Shown here one piece after another: positions 54,998 through 63,704 of a stretch of DNA of 64,000 nucleotides. The first letter of the stretch is position 1, and each line of letters begins with the position of its first letter. Under the pieces are notes generated by a model. That model saw nothing but the letters and a program-made list of their open reading frames with translations, did not search any database and was not told the origin of the DNA. Both the position numbers and the translations under genes were made by a program. Source of the stretch: Variovorax sp. OK212 (lineage in GTDB: Bacteria > Pseudomonadota > Gammaproteobacteria > Burkholderiales > Burkholderiaceae_C); assembly GCF_900112425.1 (NCBI RefSeq), contig NZ_FOLP01000001.1, positions 496,001-560,000 on the forward strand, read 5' to 3'.

Positions 54998-57169
54998 AAC
55001 CTCGCTCCCGCTGCTTCGGTCGCCCTCGTCGGTTCCGCCTGCCTGCTGGTGCTGGGCGCACCGCCTGTCGTGCAAGCCCAGGAGGTCCAACAGGCTGAAC
55101 CAGCGTCTCCGGCCGAGCCTGCCGAAGGCAGCCCGCGCCTGCGGGAAATCACCGTCTCCACGCCGCGCGGCGACGTCACGCCCTTCAACGTGCCCGGCTC
55201 GGTCGACCGCGTCGACGGCAGCGAGATGCGCGACAGCCGCCTGCAGGTCAATCTCTCCGAAAGCCTTGGCGCCGTGCCGGGGCTGCAGGTGCAGAACCGC
55301 TTGAACTACGCGCAGGACCTGCAACTGTCCGTGCGCGGCTTCGGCGCGCGCTCGACCTTCGGCGTGCGCGGCGTGCGGCTGTATGTCGACGGCATTCCGG
55401 CCACCTTGCCCGACGGGCAGGGCCAGACCTCGAACATCGACATCGGCTCGGTGGACCGTGTCGAGATCCTGCGCGGGCCTTTTTCCGCGCTGTACGGCAA
55501 CTCCTCGGGCGGCGTGCTGCAGGCTTTCACCGCGTCGGGCGAAGGGCGGCCCCGGCTGTCGTATTCGCTCGCGGGCGGCAGCTTCGGCACCTGGCGGCAG
55601 TCGCTGCAGCTCAGCGGCGCGCAGGGCGCGGTCGACTACCTGCTGGACGCGAGCCGCTTCCACACCGACGGCTGGCGCGAGCACAGCGCCGCGCGGCGCG
55701 ACATCGCCAACGGCAAGCTCGGCATTGCGCTGGACAACGGCGACAAGCTCACGCTGGTGATGAACAGCGTGCGCATCGACGCACAGGACCCGCTGGGCCT
55801 CACGGCCGACCAGTACACACTGGCGCCGCGCAACGCGCCGCTGGCCACGCAATACAACACGCGCAAGACGGTAGAGCAGACGCAGGCCGGCCTGCTCTAC
55901 GAGCGGCGCATCGACGCCGGGCAGGGCTTGCGGCTGATGGTCTACGGTGGCGAGCGCAAGACCACGCAGTACCAGTCGATTCCGCCGTCGGCGCAGCAGA
56001 ACCCTTTGCATGCGGGCGGGGTGATCGACCTGTCGCGGCAGTACGGCGGCATCGACATCCGCTGGAACGCCGCGCTGACCCTGGCCGGCCGGCCCTTCGA
56101 CGTGGTGGCGGGCCTGGGCTACGACAGCCTGCGCGAGAAACGCCGCGGCTACGAGAATTACCTGGGCCCCGTCTCGGCGCCGGTGCTGGGCGTGCAGGGC
56201 CGGCTGCGGCGCAACGAACTCAACGAGGTCTGGAACCTCGACCCCTATGCCCAGGCCACCTGGCGCTTCACCGAGCGCTGGACGCTGGAAGCCGGCGTGC
56301 GCCGCAGCAGCGTGCACTTCAACTCGCAGGACCGCTACATCGTGGGCACGAACCGCGACGACAGCGGCAGCGCGCGCTACAGCAAGACACTGCCCGTGGC
56401 CTCGTTGCGCTACCAGGCCACGCCCGACCTGGCGCTGTACGGCTCCATCGGCCGCGGCTTCGAGACGCCGACGCTCAACGAGCTCTCGTACCGCGCGAAC
56501 GGCGCCAGCGGCCTCAACTTCGCATTGCGCCCGTCGGTGAACGACAGCGTCGAGGTCGGCGCCAAGGCCCGGCTGGCGGGCGGCCTGCTGACGGCGGCGC
56601 TGTTCCAGACCCGCACGCGCGACGAGATCGTGACGGACACCAACGTCGGCGGGCGCGCGACCTTCCAGAACGCCGGGCGCACGAAGCGCAATGGCTTCGA
56701 GCTGGGCTGGCAGCACGAGAGCGCCAACCACTGGCGCACGCAGCTGGCCTACACGTGGCTCGACGCGACCTACCGCGATGCCTTCTGTTCGCCGTCGCCG
56801 TGCAACAGCACGAACACGGTGGCGGCGGGCAACCGCATTCCGGGCATCGCGCGGCAGTCGCTGTTCGCCTCACTGGGGTGGGTGCCGCCCGAGGGCTGGC
56901 GTGCGGGTGTGGAGATGCGCGCGCTGGGGCGCATCCAGGCCAACGACGTGAACACCGCCGTGGCTTCGGGCTATGCGGTCGCGGCGGTGTATGCCGGCTA
57001 TCTGAAGAAGTGGGAGCGCTGGGAGTTCAACGCCTTCGCGCGTGTCGACAACCTGTTCGATCGGCGCTATGTGGGCTCGGTGATCGTCAACGAAGGCAAC
57101 GGCCGTTACTACGAACCTGCGCAGGGGCGCAACTGGACGGTGGGAATGAGCGGCGCGTATCGGTTCTGA
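54995..57169 (+). CDS. TonB-dependent outer-membrane receptor (FecA/YncD-like)
   Basis: 724 residues. The signal peptide is MNLAPAASVALVGSACLLVL, cleaved near VVQAQE (about residue 29). The TonB-box-like LREITVST, the plug motifs LQLSVRGFGARSTFGVRGVR and ILRGPFSALYGNSSGGVL, and the C-terminal GMSGAYRF strand mark a full receptor. The ligand is unknown; the plug pattern recalls YncD/FecA relatives. The ATG lies within a perfect hairpin. It is on the same strand as the siderophore operon but separated by two hairpins. It is convergent with a NitT/TauT ABC importer that could carry its ligand across the inner membrane. Confidence 0.88.
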   Translation: MNLAPAASVALVGSACLLVLGAPPVVQAQEVQQAEPASPAEPAEGSPRLREITVSTPRGDVTPFNVPGSVDRVDGSEMRDSRLQVNLSESLGAVPGLQVQNRLNYAQDLQLSVRGFGARSTFGVRGVRLYVDGIPATLPDGQGQTSNIDIGSVDRVEILRGPFSALYGNSSGGVLQAFTASGEGRPRLSYSLAGGSFGTWRQSLQLSGAQGAVDYLLDASRFHTDGWREHSAARRDIANGKLGIALDNGDKLTLVMNSVRIDAQDPLGLTADQYTLAPRNAPLATQYNTRKTVEQTQAGLLYERRIDAGQGLRLMVYGGERKTTQYQSIPPSAQQNPLHAGGVIDLSRQYGGIDIRWNAALTLAGRPFDVVAGLGYDSLREKRRGYENYLGPVSAPVLGVQGRLRRNELNEVWNLDPYAQATWRFTERWTLEAGVRRSSVHFNSQDRYIVGTNRDDSGSARYSKTLPVASLRYQATPDLALYGSIGRGFETPTLNELSYRANGASGLNFALRPSVNDSVEVGAKARLAGGLLTAALFQTRTRDEIVTDTNVGGRATFQNAGRTKRNGFELGWQHESANHWRTQLAYTWLDATYRDAFCSPSPCNSTNTVAAGNRIPGIARQSLFASLGWVPPEGWRAGVEMRALGRIQANDVNTAVASGYAVAAVYAGYLKKWERWEFNAFARVDNLFDRRYVGSVIVNEGNGRYYEPAQGRNWTVGMSGAYRF

Positions 57170-57244
57170 GGCAGGATCCGGGCACGCCCGAATCAAAGAA
57201 AACGGCGGGCAATGCCCGCCGTTTCTCATCGTGTCGTGCCGCGC

Positions 57245-58174
57245 TCAGAACGCCGCAGGCCGCCACTTCAGCAGCCGCTTCTCGAGCGAACTCAGCAGGA
57301 AGTCCGCTGCCAGCGCAACCACCGCCAACACGATCATCGCCGCGAACACGCCGCTGGCATTGAACGCGCCTTGCGCCGTCGAGATCAGCAGGCCGATGCC
57401 TTCCTTGGCGCCGAGGAACTCGCCCACCACCGCACCGACCAGCGCGAAGCCGAAGCTCACGTGCAGGCTCGCCAGGATCCACGACATGGCCGACGGAATG
57501 ACCACCGCCATCGTGACCTGCCGCGGCGAAGCGCCGAGGATCTGCGCGTTCGCGATCATGTACTTGTCGGCTTCGCGCACGCCCTGGAAGGCGTTGCCGA
57601 AGACCACGAAGAACACCATCACCACCGCCAGCGCCACCTTGGAGGCCATGCCCAGGCCCAGCGCGATCACGAAGATCGAGCCGAGCACCACGCGCGGGAT
57701 CGAGTTGGCGATCTGGATGTAGAGGCTGAACACGTCCGACAGCAGCTTGTTGCGGCCCAGCACGATGCCGCACAGCACGCCGGCGATCGAGCCGATCAGA
57801 AAGCCGATGACCGTCTCTTCGAGCGTCACCGCGACCTGCATCCACAGCGAGCCTTGCGAAGTGCCGTCGCGCATCCACTCCACGAGCTGGTCGTAGATCA
57901 TCGAGGGCATCGAGTAGAAGAAGGGGTCGATCCACTTCAGGCGCGCCGCGATTTCCCAGCCGCCGAGCGCGACCACCAGCACCACCAGCCGCAGCGCGAT
58001 GATCATGCGGCGCCGGCCGCGGATGGCGGCCTGCGCGACTTCGGATTCGCGTGCCAGCGCGGCGTCGCTCAGCGAAGAGGGCAGCACGGCTGCCGTGGGG
58101 GTGGTGGAGGAGGGCGTCATGGTCTTCGTGGCTGTTGTCGCTGTTGTGGTCCCTGTCGTGGGTGCGGCGTTCAT
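57245..58174 (-). CDS. NitT/TauT-family ABC transporter permease
   Basis: 309 residues, SsuC/TauC-type permease. The first about 45 residues are Thr/Ala-rich and low in complexity (TTGTTTATTATKTMTPSSTT), then about six helices follow. The EAA loop GVREADKYMIANAQILGASP is at about residues 192-211. The start ATG overlaps the ATPase stop (ATGA). The family imports sulfonates, nitrate, thiamine precursors and similar small molecules; the substrate here is unknown. Last gene of the SBP-ATPase-permease operon. Confidence 0.9.
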   Translation of the reverse strand: MNAAPTTGTTTATTATKTMTPSSTTPTAAVLPSSLSDAALARESEVAQAAIRGRRRMIIALRLVVLVVALGGWEIAARLKWIDPFFYSMPSMIYDQLVEWMRDGTSQGSLWMQVAVTLEETVIGFLIGSIAGVLCGIVLGRNKLLSDVFSLYIQIANSIPRVVLGSIFVIALGLGMASKVALAVVMVFFVVFGNAFQGVREADKYMIANAQILGASPRQVTMAVVIPSAMSWILASLHVSFGFALVGAVVGEFLGAKEGIGLLISTAQGAFNASGVFAAMIVLAVVALAADFLLSSLEKRLLKWRPAAF

Positions 58175-58983
58175 TGGATGACCACTTCCTCGCGCAGGTC
58201 GTCCCAGATGTGCTTCGAGAGTTCGATGAACTGCTTGTCGTAGCGCACCTGCGACATGACGCGCGGGCGCGGCAGGTCGATCTCGTACACGCGCTTGAGC
58301 GTGGCGGGGCGCGCCGACAGCACGAACACGCGGTCGGCCAAGGCGATGGCTTCCTCGAGGTCGTGCGTGACGAACACCACGCTGCCGCCGTTGCCCGACC
58401 ACAGCTGCAGCAGCTCGTCCTGCATCAGCGTGCGGGTCTGCATGTCGAGCGCGGAGAAGGGCTCGTCCATCAGCAGGATCTCGGGGTTGTTGATGAAGGT
58501 CTGCGCCAGCGCCACGCGCTTGCGCATGCCGCCCGAGAGCTGGTGCGGGTAGTGCTTGCCGAACTTCGACAGGCCCACGCGGTGGATCCAGTCCTGCGCG
58601 AGCGCCATCGCTTCCTTCTTCGGCTTGCCGCGGAAGATCGGGCCAGCCGCCACGTTGTCTTCCACGCTGCGCCACGGGAACACCGCGTCGGCCTGGAACA
58701 CGAAGCCGATGCGCGGATCCACGCCGTTCACGGGCTGGCCCATCACGCGCACGTCGCCCACCGTGGGCTTGAGCAGGCCGGTGATCATGTTCAGCGTGGT
58801 CGACTTGCCGCAGCCCGTGGGCCCGACGATGGCGACGAACTCGCCGCGCGCCACCGACATGCTGAAGTTGCGCAGCGCCACGGTGGCGTTGCCGTCCTGC
58901 GAGATGAAGCGCAGCGAGACGTCGTGGAAGTCGATCGCCGAGGTGACCGCGCTCTGGCTGCCGGGAGGTGTTCCGTTGCGCAT
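58171..58983 (-). CDS. NitT/TauT-family ABC transporter ATPase
   Basis: 270 residues. Walker A is GPTGCGKST (about residues 54-62), signature LSGGMRKRVA, Walker B LLMDEPFSALD, H-loop FVTHDLEEA. Family-typical FQADAVFPWRSVEDNV is present. It follows the binding-protein gene by 2 bp and overlaps the permease gene by 4 bp. Confidence 0.93.
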   Translation of the reverse strand: MRNGTPPGSQSAVTSAIDFHDVSLRFISQDGNATVALRNFSMSVARGEFVAIVGPTGCGKSTTLNMITGLLKPTVGDVRVMGQPVNGVDPRIGFVFQADAVFPWRSVEDNVAAGPIFRGKPKKEAMALAQDWIHRVGLSKFGKHYPHQLSGGMRKRVALAQTFINNPEILLMDEPFSALDMQTRTLMQDELLQLWSGNGGSVVFVTHDLEEAIALADRVFVLSARPATLKRVYEIDLPRPRVMSQVRYDKQFIELSKHIWDDLREEVVIQ

Positions 58984-58985
58984 GG

Positions 58986-60023
58986 TCACTTCGCCGCCAC
59001 GGCCGCGTTGGCCAGGTACGCGTTGCTGTAGGTCTTGGACAGGTCGATGTTCTTGCTCTTCACCAGCGGCTTGTAGGTGGCGAGCACCTTCAGCACGGTC
59101 TCGGGGCCGCCGGCGGGCATCTTGGCGTCGGTGGTGAACATCGGCAGCGACGCCTTCAGCGCCTGCACGTAGAGCTCCTTGTCGCTGCCGTAGTAGTCGC
59201 GCGGCACCTTCTCGGCGATGTCTTCCGCGCTGTGCGTGTGGATGTATTCCATGGTGCGCGCGAAGGCGTGGGCCAGCTTGGTGGCTTCGGCCTTGTGCGA
59301 CTCGGCCCAGGTGTTCTGCACGTACAGGCTGGCCGCGGGGTACAGGCCGCCGAGCGCCTTCACCGTGTCGGGCTCGGTGCGCAGGTCGACCAGTACCTTG
59401 GCGTCGCCGGTCTTGAGCAGCTGCGACACGGTGGGCTCGGTGGTCATGCCGGCCTGGATGCGGTCCTGCTTCATCGCGGCGATGAAGGTGTTGCCGGCGC
59501 CCACGGGCAGCAGCGAGTAGTCCTTGGAAGCCACGCCGGCGCGGTCGGCCAGGTAGCGCGTGAGGAAGTCGGTGGACGAGCCCAGGCCCGTCACGCCCAG
59601 CGTCTTGCCGCCCTTGGCGTCGGCCATGGTCTTGAAGCCGGCAGCCGCGGCCTTGGTCGAGACCATTTCCACCTCGCCCGGCACCTTGCAGAACACGGCG
59701 ATGGCCTGGATCTCCTTGCCCTTGCTCTGCAGGTCGATGGTGTGGTCGTAGAAGCCCACCACGCCTTGCACGGCGCCGGCGATCAGCTGGTTCTCCGCAT
59801 CGACGCCCGCGGGCTGCGACTGCAGCTCGACGTTCAGGCCCTCGTCCTTGAAGTAGCCCAGCGCCTCGGTGAGCTTGGCCGGCAGGTAGATGATCTTGTT
59901 GATGCCGCCCACCATGATGGTGATGGGCGCGTCGGCGGCCTGCGCGAGCGGGGCGGTGGCGGCGAAGGCGGTGCACAGGGCTGCGGCGACCAGGGTGCGG
60001 CGGGTGGCGAAAATGGCGGACAT
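58986..60023 (-). CDS. NitT/TauT-family ABC transporter periplasmic binding protein
   Basis: 345 residues. The signal peptide is cleaved near PLAQAADAPITIMVG (about residue 29). The fold pattern of SsuA/NMT1-like proteins is clear: IIYLPAKLTEALGYFKDEGLNVEL, then GKTLGVTGLGSSTDFLTRYL. The ligand is unknown. It is divergent from tctD by 161 bp, so the two-component system may control this importer, as TctDE controls its tricarboxylate transporter. Confidence 0.9.
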   Translation of the reverse strand: MSAIFATRRTLVAAALCTAFAATAPLAQAADAPITIMVGGINKIIYLPAKLTEALGYFKDEGLNVELQSQPAGVDAENQLIAGAVQGVVGFYDHTIDLQSKGKEIQAIAVFCKVPGEVEMVSTKAAAAGFKTMADAKGGKTLGVTGLGSSTDFLTRYLADRAGVASKDYSLLPVGAGNTFIAAMKQDRIQAGMTTEPTVSQLLKTGDAKVLVDLRTEPDTVKALGGLYPAASLYVQNTWAESHKAEATKLAHAFARTMEYIHTHSAEDIAEKVPRDYYGSDKELYVQALKASLPMFTTDAKMPAGGPETVLKVLATYKPLVKSKNIDLSKTYSNAYLANAAVAAK

Positions 60024-60065
60024 GGCGGGTTGTGTCTCCGAGAGGGGTTGTTCGACAGGTCCAGT

Positions 60066-60158
60066 CTAGGAATCGGCATCCTTCGGCCAGCTTTCAGCGG
60101 CCCGCGCGATTCGTCATGGTTATCCCTAGGCCGGCACGCGGTGCGTCATGCTTCCTAG
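60066..60158. promoter_or_regulatory. CTAGGAA-type repeats in the importer/tctD divergent promoter
   Basis: CTAGGAA (60066-60072) and its inverse TTCCTAG (60152-60158) lie 80 bp apart, with a third CCTAGG (60125-60130) between them. The right copy overlaps a TAGAAT -10-like element (60156-60161) that lacks a good -35, as expected of an activator-dependent promoter. These are candidate TctD sites. Confidence 0.35.
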
Positions 60159-60184
60159 AATCCACGGCCACCACCGCCCCCGCC

Positions 60185-60859
60185 ATGAAGCTGCTGCTCG
60201 TCGAAGACAACCCGCAACTCGCGCACTGGCTTTCCAGCCTGCTGCGCGAGCAGGACTTCGTGGTCGACCATGTGGCCGACGGCGAGGCGGCCGACCTGCT
60301 GCTGGCGCAAGCGAGCTACGACGTGGTGCTGCTCGACCTCAACATTCCGGGCCTGCCGGGCAAGGCCGTGCTGCGCCGGTTGCGCGAGCGCGGCGACGAG
60401 GTGCCGGTGATCATCCTCACGGCCACGGCGTCGCTCGACCAGAAGGTGCTGTGCCTGGAGATCGGCGCCGACGACTACCTCGTGAAGCCCTTCGAAATCC
60501 GCGAGCTGGTGGCGCGCATCAAGGTGCTGGTGCGCCGCCAGATGCCGGGCAAGGCCAACGACATCGCGTGCGGCGACCTGCGCTACGACCTGCGCACGCG
60601 GCAGTTCACGCTGGCCGCCGAAGAGCTGGCGCTGCCCCCGCGCGAGCGCACGCTGCTGGAGACGCTGATGCTGAAGGCGGGCAGCACGGTGTCCAAGCAG
60701 GCGCTGATCGATGCGATCTTCGGGCTCGACGACGAGCCGAGCGCGGATGCGGTGGACATCTACATTCACCGGCTGCGCAAGAAGCTCGAGACGAGCCAGG
60801 CGACGATCATCACGCTGCGCGGCGTGGGGTATCTGCTGCGCACGCGCCAGGAAGACTGA
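60185..60859 (+). CDS. tctD: Two-component response regulator, OmpR family (TctD-like)
   Basis: 224 residues. The receiver domain has phospho-acceptor Asp51 (VVLLDLNIPGLPG), Thr80 and Lys101 (DDYLVKPFE). The C-terminal winged helix includes DAVDIYIHRLRKKLE and LRGVGYLLR. It is the transcription factor partner of the downstream kinase (10-bp gap). It faces away from the NitT/TauT importer operon, its likely target. The start ATG 60185 was chosen because MKLLLVEDNPQLA is the family N-terminus; the open frame reaches further upstream. Confidence 0.92.
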   Translation: MKLLLVEDNPQLAHWLSSLLREQDFVVDHVADGEAADLLLAQASYDVVLLDLNIPGLPGKAVLRRLRERGDEVPVIILTATASLDQKVLCLEIGADDYLVKPFEIRELVARIKVLVRRQMPGKANDIACGDLRYDLRTRQFTLAAEELALPPRERTLLETLMLKAGSTVSKQALIDAIFGLDDEPSADAVDIYIHRLRKKLETSQATIITLRGVGYLLRTRQED

Positions 60860-60869
60860 AGGCGCCTGG

Positions 60870-62300
60870 ATGAAGCGTGCCAGCCTTCGCCTGCGCCTTG
60901 CGCTGTGGCTGCTGCTGCCGCTGTCGGTGTTCGTGGCGATTTGCGGCTACCTCAACTGGCGCAACGCCGCGGAGGTGGCCGACTACGTGCAGGACCACGA
61001 CCTGCTTTCTTCCGCCAAGGTGCTGTCGGACCGCCTGATCTGGGAGGGCGACGACGTGCAGGCCAGCGTGCCACCGTCGGCCTTGAGCCTGTTCGTGTCG
61101 CCCGAGCGCGACCGCGTGTTCCTCGGCGTGACCGGCGCCAACGGCGAGTTGCTGGCGGGCTCGCCCGACTTCCCGTTGCCCGCCGTGCGCAAGCCCGAGG
61201 GCGTGGACCGCGCGCAGTGGTACGACACGCACTTTGCCGGTGTGCCACTGCGTGCCGTGGTCACCACGCGCGCGATGTACGAGGCCGGCGGTGCGCGCGA
61301 CATCACCATCGCCGTGGGCAAGACCGAGGGCAGCCGCGACCACATGCTGCGCACGCTGTGGTGGCCGTCGATGGAATACCTGCTGATCGCGCTGGTGCTC
61401 GCCATTGCGCTCGCCGTGGCGGCGTTGACGCTGGAGCTGCGCCCGATCGTTCGGCTGAGCCAGCAGCTCGCGCAGCGCGATCCGCTGCACCTCGACCTCG
61501 TGGTGGACCCGGCCGCGCTGCACAGCGAGTTGCGGCCCGTGGCCGACACCATCAATCGCTTCGTGGGACAGCTGAAGGCGCACTCCGAAGCGCAGCGGCG
61601 CTTCATAGCCGACGCCGCGCACCAGTTGCGCACGCCGCTTGCAATGCAGGCCTCGCAGATCGAGTTCGCGCGCTACACGCGCCAGCACCGCGGCGAGTGG
61701 GATACGCGCCGCGCCGACATGGACGCGATGTGGGTGGCCATGCAGACCAGCAACCGGCGGCTGGTCGACGTGACCAACAAGCTGCTGCTGCTCGCGCAGG
61801 CCGAGCACGGCGACGCGCACACGCGGCTCGAACGGGTCGATCTTTCGGCCGTGGCGCTGCGCTGCGTCGAGCAGCTCGCCGCGCTGGCGGACCGGCGCCG
61901 CATCGACCTGGGGTTGGAAGCAACGCCGTGCGCCGTCGTGCTGGCGCAGCCCGCGCTGCTCGACGCGCTCACCGGCAACCTGCTCGACAACGCGCTGCGC
62001 TACACGCAGGAAGGCGGTCGCGTGACCGTCGGCGTGCGGCAGCTGGAAGGCGGGGCGGTGGAACTGACGGTGGAAGACAACGGCCCGGGCATTGCGCCCG
62101 AGGTGCGCGAACGTGTGTTCGAGCGCTTCTACCGCGTGGCCCAGGACACCGAGGGAACGGGGCTGGGCCTGGCCATCGTGCGCGAGATCGCGCGGGCCTT
62201 CGATGCGAACGTGAACCTGGCAGCCAACCCGCGCGAGGCGAGCGGGCTGCTGGTCACGGTGCTTTTTCCGCCAGCCGGGCCGGCGGAAAAAGCGGCGTAG
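60870..62300 (+). CDS. tctE: Sensor histidine kinase (TctE-like)
   Basis: 476 residues. Two transmembrane segments (about 10-30 and 168-190) flank a periplasmic 2CSK_N-type sensor domain. The phospho-acceptor is His251 in FIADAAHQLRTPLAMQ. ATP-binding boxes follow: NLLDNALRYT (N), DNGPGIAPE (G1), GTGLGLAIV (G2). The last codons form a perfect 12-bp inverted repeat. It ends 3 bp before the convergent metK gene. Confidence 0.92.
   Translation: MKRASLRLRLALWLLLPLSVFVAICGYLNWRNAAEVADYVQDHDLLSSAKVLSDRLIWEGDDVQASVPPSALSLFVSPERDRVFLGVTGANGELLAGSPDFPLPAVRKPEGVDRAQWYDTHFAGVPLRAVVTTRAMYEAGGARDITIAVGKTEGSRDHMLRTLWWPSMEYLLIALVLAIALAVAALTLELRPIVRLSQQLAQRDPLHLDLVVDPAALHSELRPVADTINRFVGQLKAHSEAQRRFIADAAHQLRTPLAMQASQIEFARYTRQHRGEWDTRRADMDAMWVAMQTSNRRLVDVTNKLLLLAQAEHGDAHTRLERVDLSAVALRCVEQLAALADRRRIDLGLEATPCAVVLAQPALLDALTGNLLDNALRYTQEGGRVTVGVRQLEGGAVELTVEDNGPGIAPEVRERVFERFYRVAQDTEGTGLGLAIVREIARAFDANVNLAANPREASGLLVTVLFPPAGPAEKAA
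62261..62293. other. Perfect 12-bp inverted repeat at the tctE/metK convergent end
   Basis: GCTTTTTCCGCC and GGCGGAAAAAGC around a 9-base loop, inside the last tctE codons. It is symmetric with T5 in the left arm and A5 in the right, so it has no U-tract after the stem on either strand and is not a standard terminator. It may still mark the transcript ends. Confidence 0.5.
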
Positions 62301-62303
62301 GCC

Positions 62304-63485
62304 TTACAGGCCGGCGGCTGCGCGCAGGGCAGGGGCCTGCGTCGTCGCTTCCCAGGTGAACTCGGGCTCTTCGCGGCCGAAGTGGCCGTAGGCGGCGGTC
62401 TTCTGGTAGATAGGGCGCAGCAGGTCGAGCATCTGGATGATGCCCTTCGGACGCAGGTCGAAGTGCTCGCGCACGAGTTCGGCGATCTTCTCGTCGGAGA
62501 TCACGCCGGTGCCTTCGGTGTAGACCGTGATGTTCATCGGCTCGGCCACGCCGATCGCGTAGGCCACCTGGATCTGGCACTGGCGTGCGATGCCGGCGGC
62601 CACGATGTTCTTGGCCACGTAGCGCGCGGCGTAGGCGGCCGAGCGGTCGACCTTCGACGGGTCCTTGCCCGAGAACGCGCCACCGCCGTGCGGGCAGGCG
62701 CCGCCGTAGGTGTCCACGATGATCTTGCGGCCGGTGAGGCCGCAGTCGCCTTGCGGGCCGCCGATGACGAAACGGCCGGTCGGGTTGATCAGGAAGCGCG
62801 TGTCCTTCAGCCATTCCTTCGGGAGCACCGGCTTGATGATCTCTTCGATGATGGCTTCGTTGAACGAGGCCTTCATCTTGGTTTGCGTCTCGCTCTGGTC
62901 AGGATGGTGCTGCGTGGACAGCACCACGGTGTCGATGCTGTGGGGCTTGCCGTCCACGTAGCGCATCGTGACCTGGCTCTTGGCGTCGGGGCGCAGGAAA
63001 GGCAGGCGGCCGTCCTTGCGCAGCTGGGCCTGGCGCTCCACGAGGCGGTGCGCGTAGTAGATGGGCGCGGGCATCAGCTCGGGCGTTTCGTCGCAGGCGT
63101 AGCCGAACATCAGGCCCTGGTCGCCGGCGCCGGTGTTCAGGTGGTCGTCGGACGCGTGGTCCACGCCCTGGGCGATGTCGTTGGACTGCTTGTCGTAGCA
63201 GACCATCACGGCGCAACCCTTGTAGTCGATGCCGTAGTCGGTGTTGTCGTAGCCGATGCGCTTGATGGTGTCGCGCGCCACCTGGATGTAGTCGACGTGC
63301 GCGTTGGTGGTGATTTCACCCGCGAGCACCACCAGGCCGGTGTTGGTCAGGGTTTCGGCGGCCACGCGGCTGCGGGGGTCCTGCTCGAAGATCGCGTCCA
63401 GGATGGCATCCGAGATCTGGTCGGCAACCTTGTCGGGGTGGCCTTCGGAAACGGATTCGGAAGTGAAGAGAAAATCGTTCGCCAT
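62304..63485 (-). CDS. metK: S-adenosylmethionine synthetase (MetK)
   Basis: 393 residues. It makes S-adenosylmethionine from methionine and [23 protein letters not shown], the [13 protein letters not shown]-loop-like motif and the late [19 protein letters not shown] are canonical. ATG 63485 has AAGGAG about 8 bp upstream. The 219 bp between metK and the divergent acyltransferase gene include a TAGAAT -10-like element on the minus strand near 63645. I recognise no SAM riboswitch there. Confidence 0.97.
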   Translation of the reverse strand: MANDFLFTSESVSEGHPDKVADQISDAILDAIFEQDPRSRVAAETLTNTGLVVLAGEITTNAHVDYIQVARDTIKRIGYDNTDYGIDYKGCAVMVCYDKQSNDIAQGVDHASDDHLNTGAGDQGLMFGYACDETPELMPAPIYYAHRLVERQAQLRKDGRLPFLRPDAKSQVTMRYVDGKPHSIDTVVLSTQHHPDQSETQTKMKASFNEAIIEEIIKPVLPKEWLKDTRFLINPTGRFVIGGPQGDCGLTGRKIIVDTYGGACPHGGGAFSGKDPSKVDRSAAYAARYVAKNIVAAGIARQCQIQVAYAIGVAEPMNITVYTEGTGVISDEKIAELVREHFDLRPKGIIQMLDLLRPIYQKTAAYGHFGREEPEFTWEATTQAPALRAAAGL

Positions 63486-63704
63486 TTGTTCAAACTCCTT
63501 GAAGTGATTTGGCGCGTTGCCAACTCTGCGGAGCCCTGGCGAACGCTTTAGCAGATGCCGACGAATCGACGGGGGGCACAATCGCCATGCGCTTGTGTTT
63601 GTCGCCCTGCAAGTTGTTCCGTAACTCGGCGACAATTTGGATTCTATTCGAGCCGCGCATACCATGCGCGCGCGTCCGTTTTTTGACCACCCCCTCCCGC
63701 TTCA

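Noticed and set aside
62261..62293. Intrinsic terminator between tctE and metK
   Set aside because: The stem is perfect but on neither strand is it followed by a U-tract.
63486..63704. SAM-responsive riboswitch before metK
   Set aside because: I could not fit the region to SAM-I, SAM-II or SAM/SAH architectures. No convincing stem with a terminator or masked ribosome-binding site is visible.
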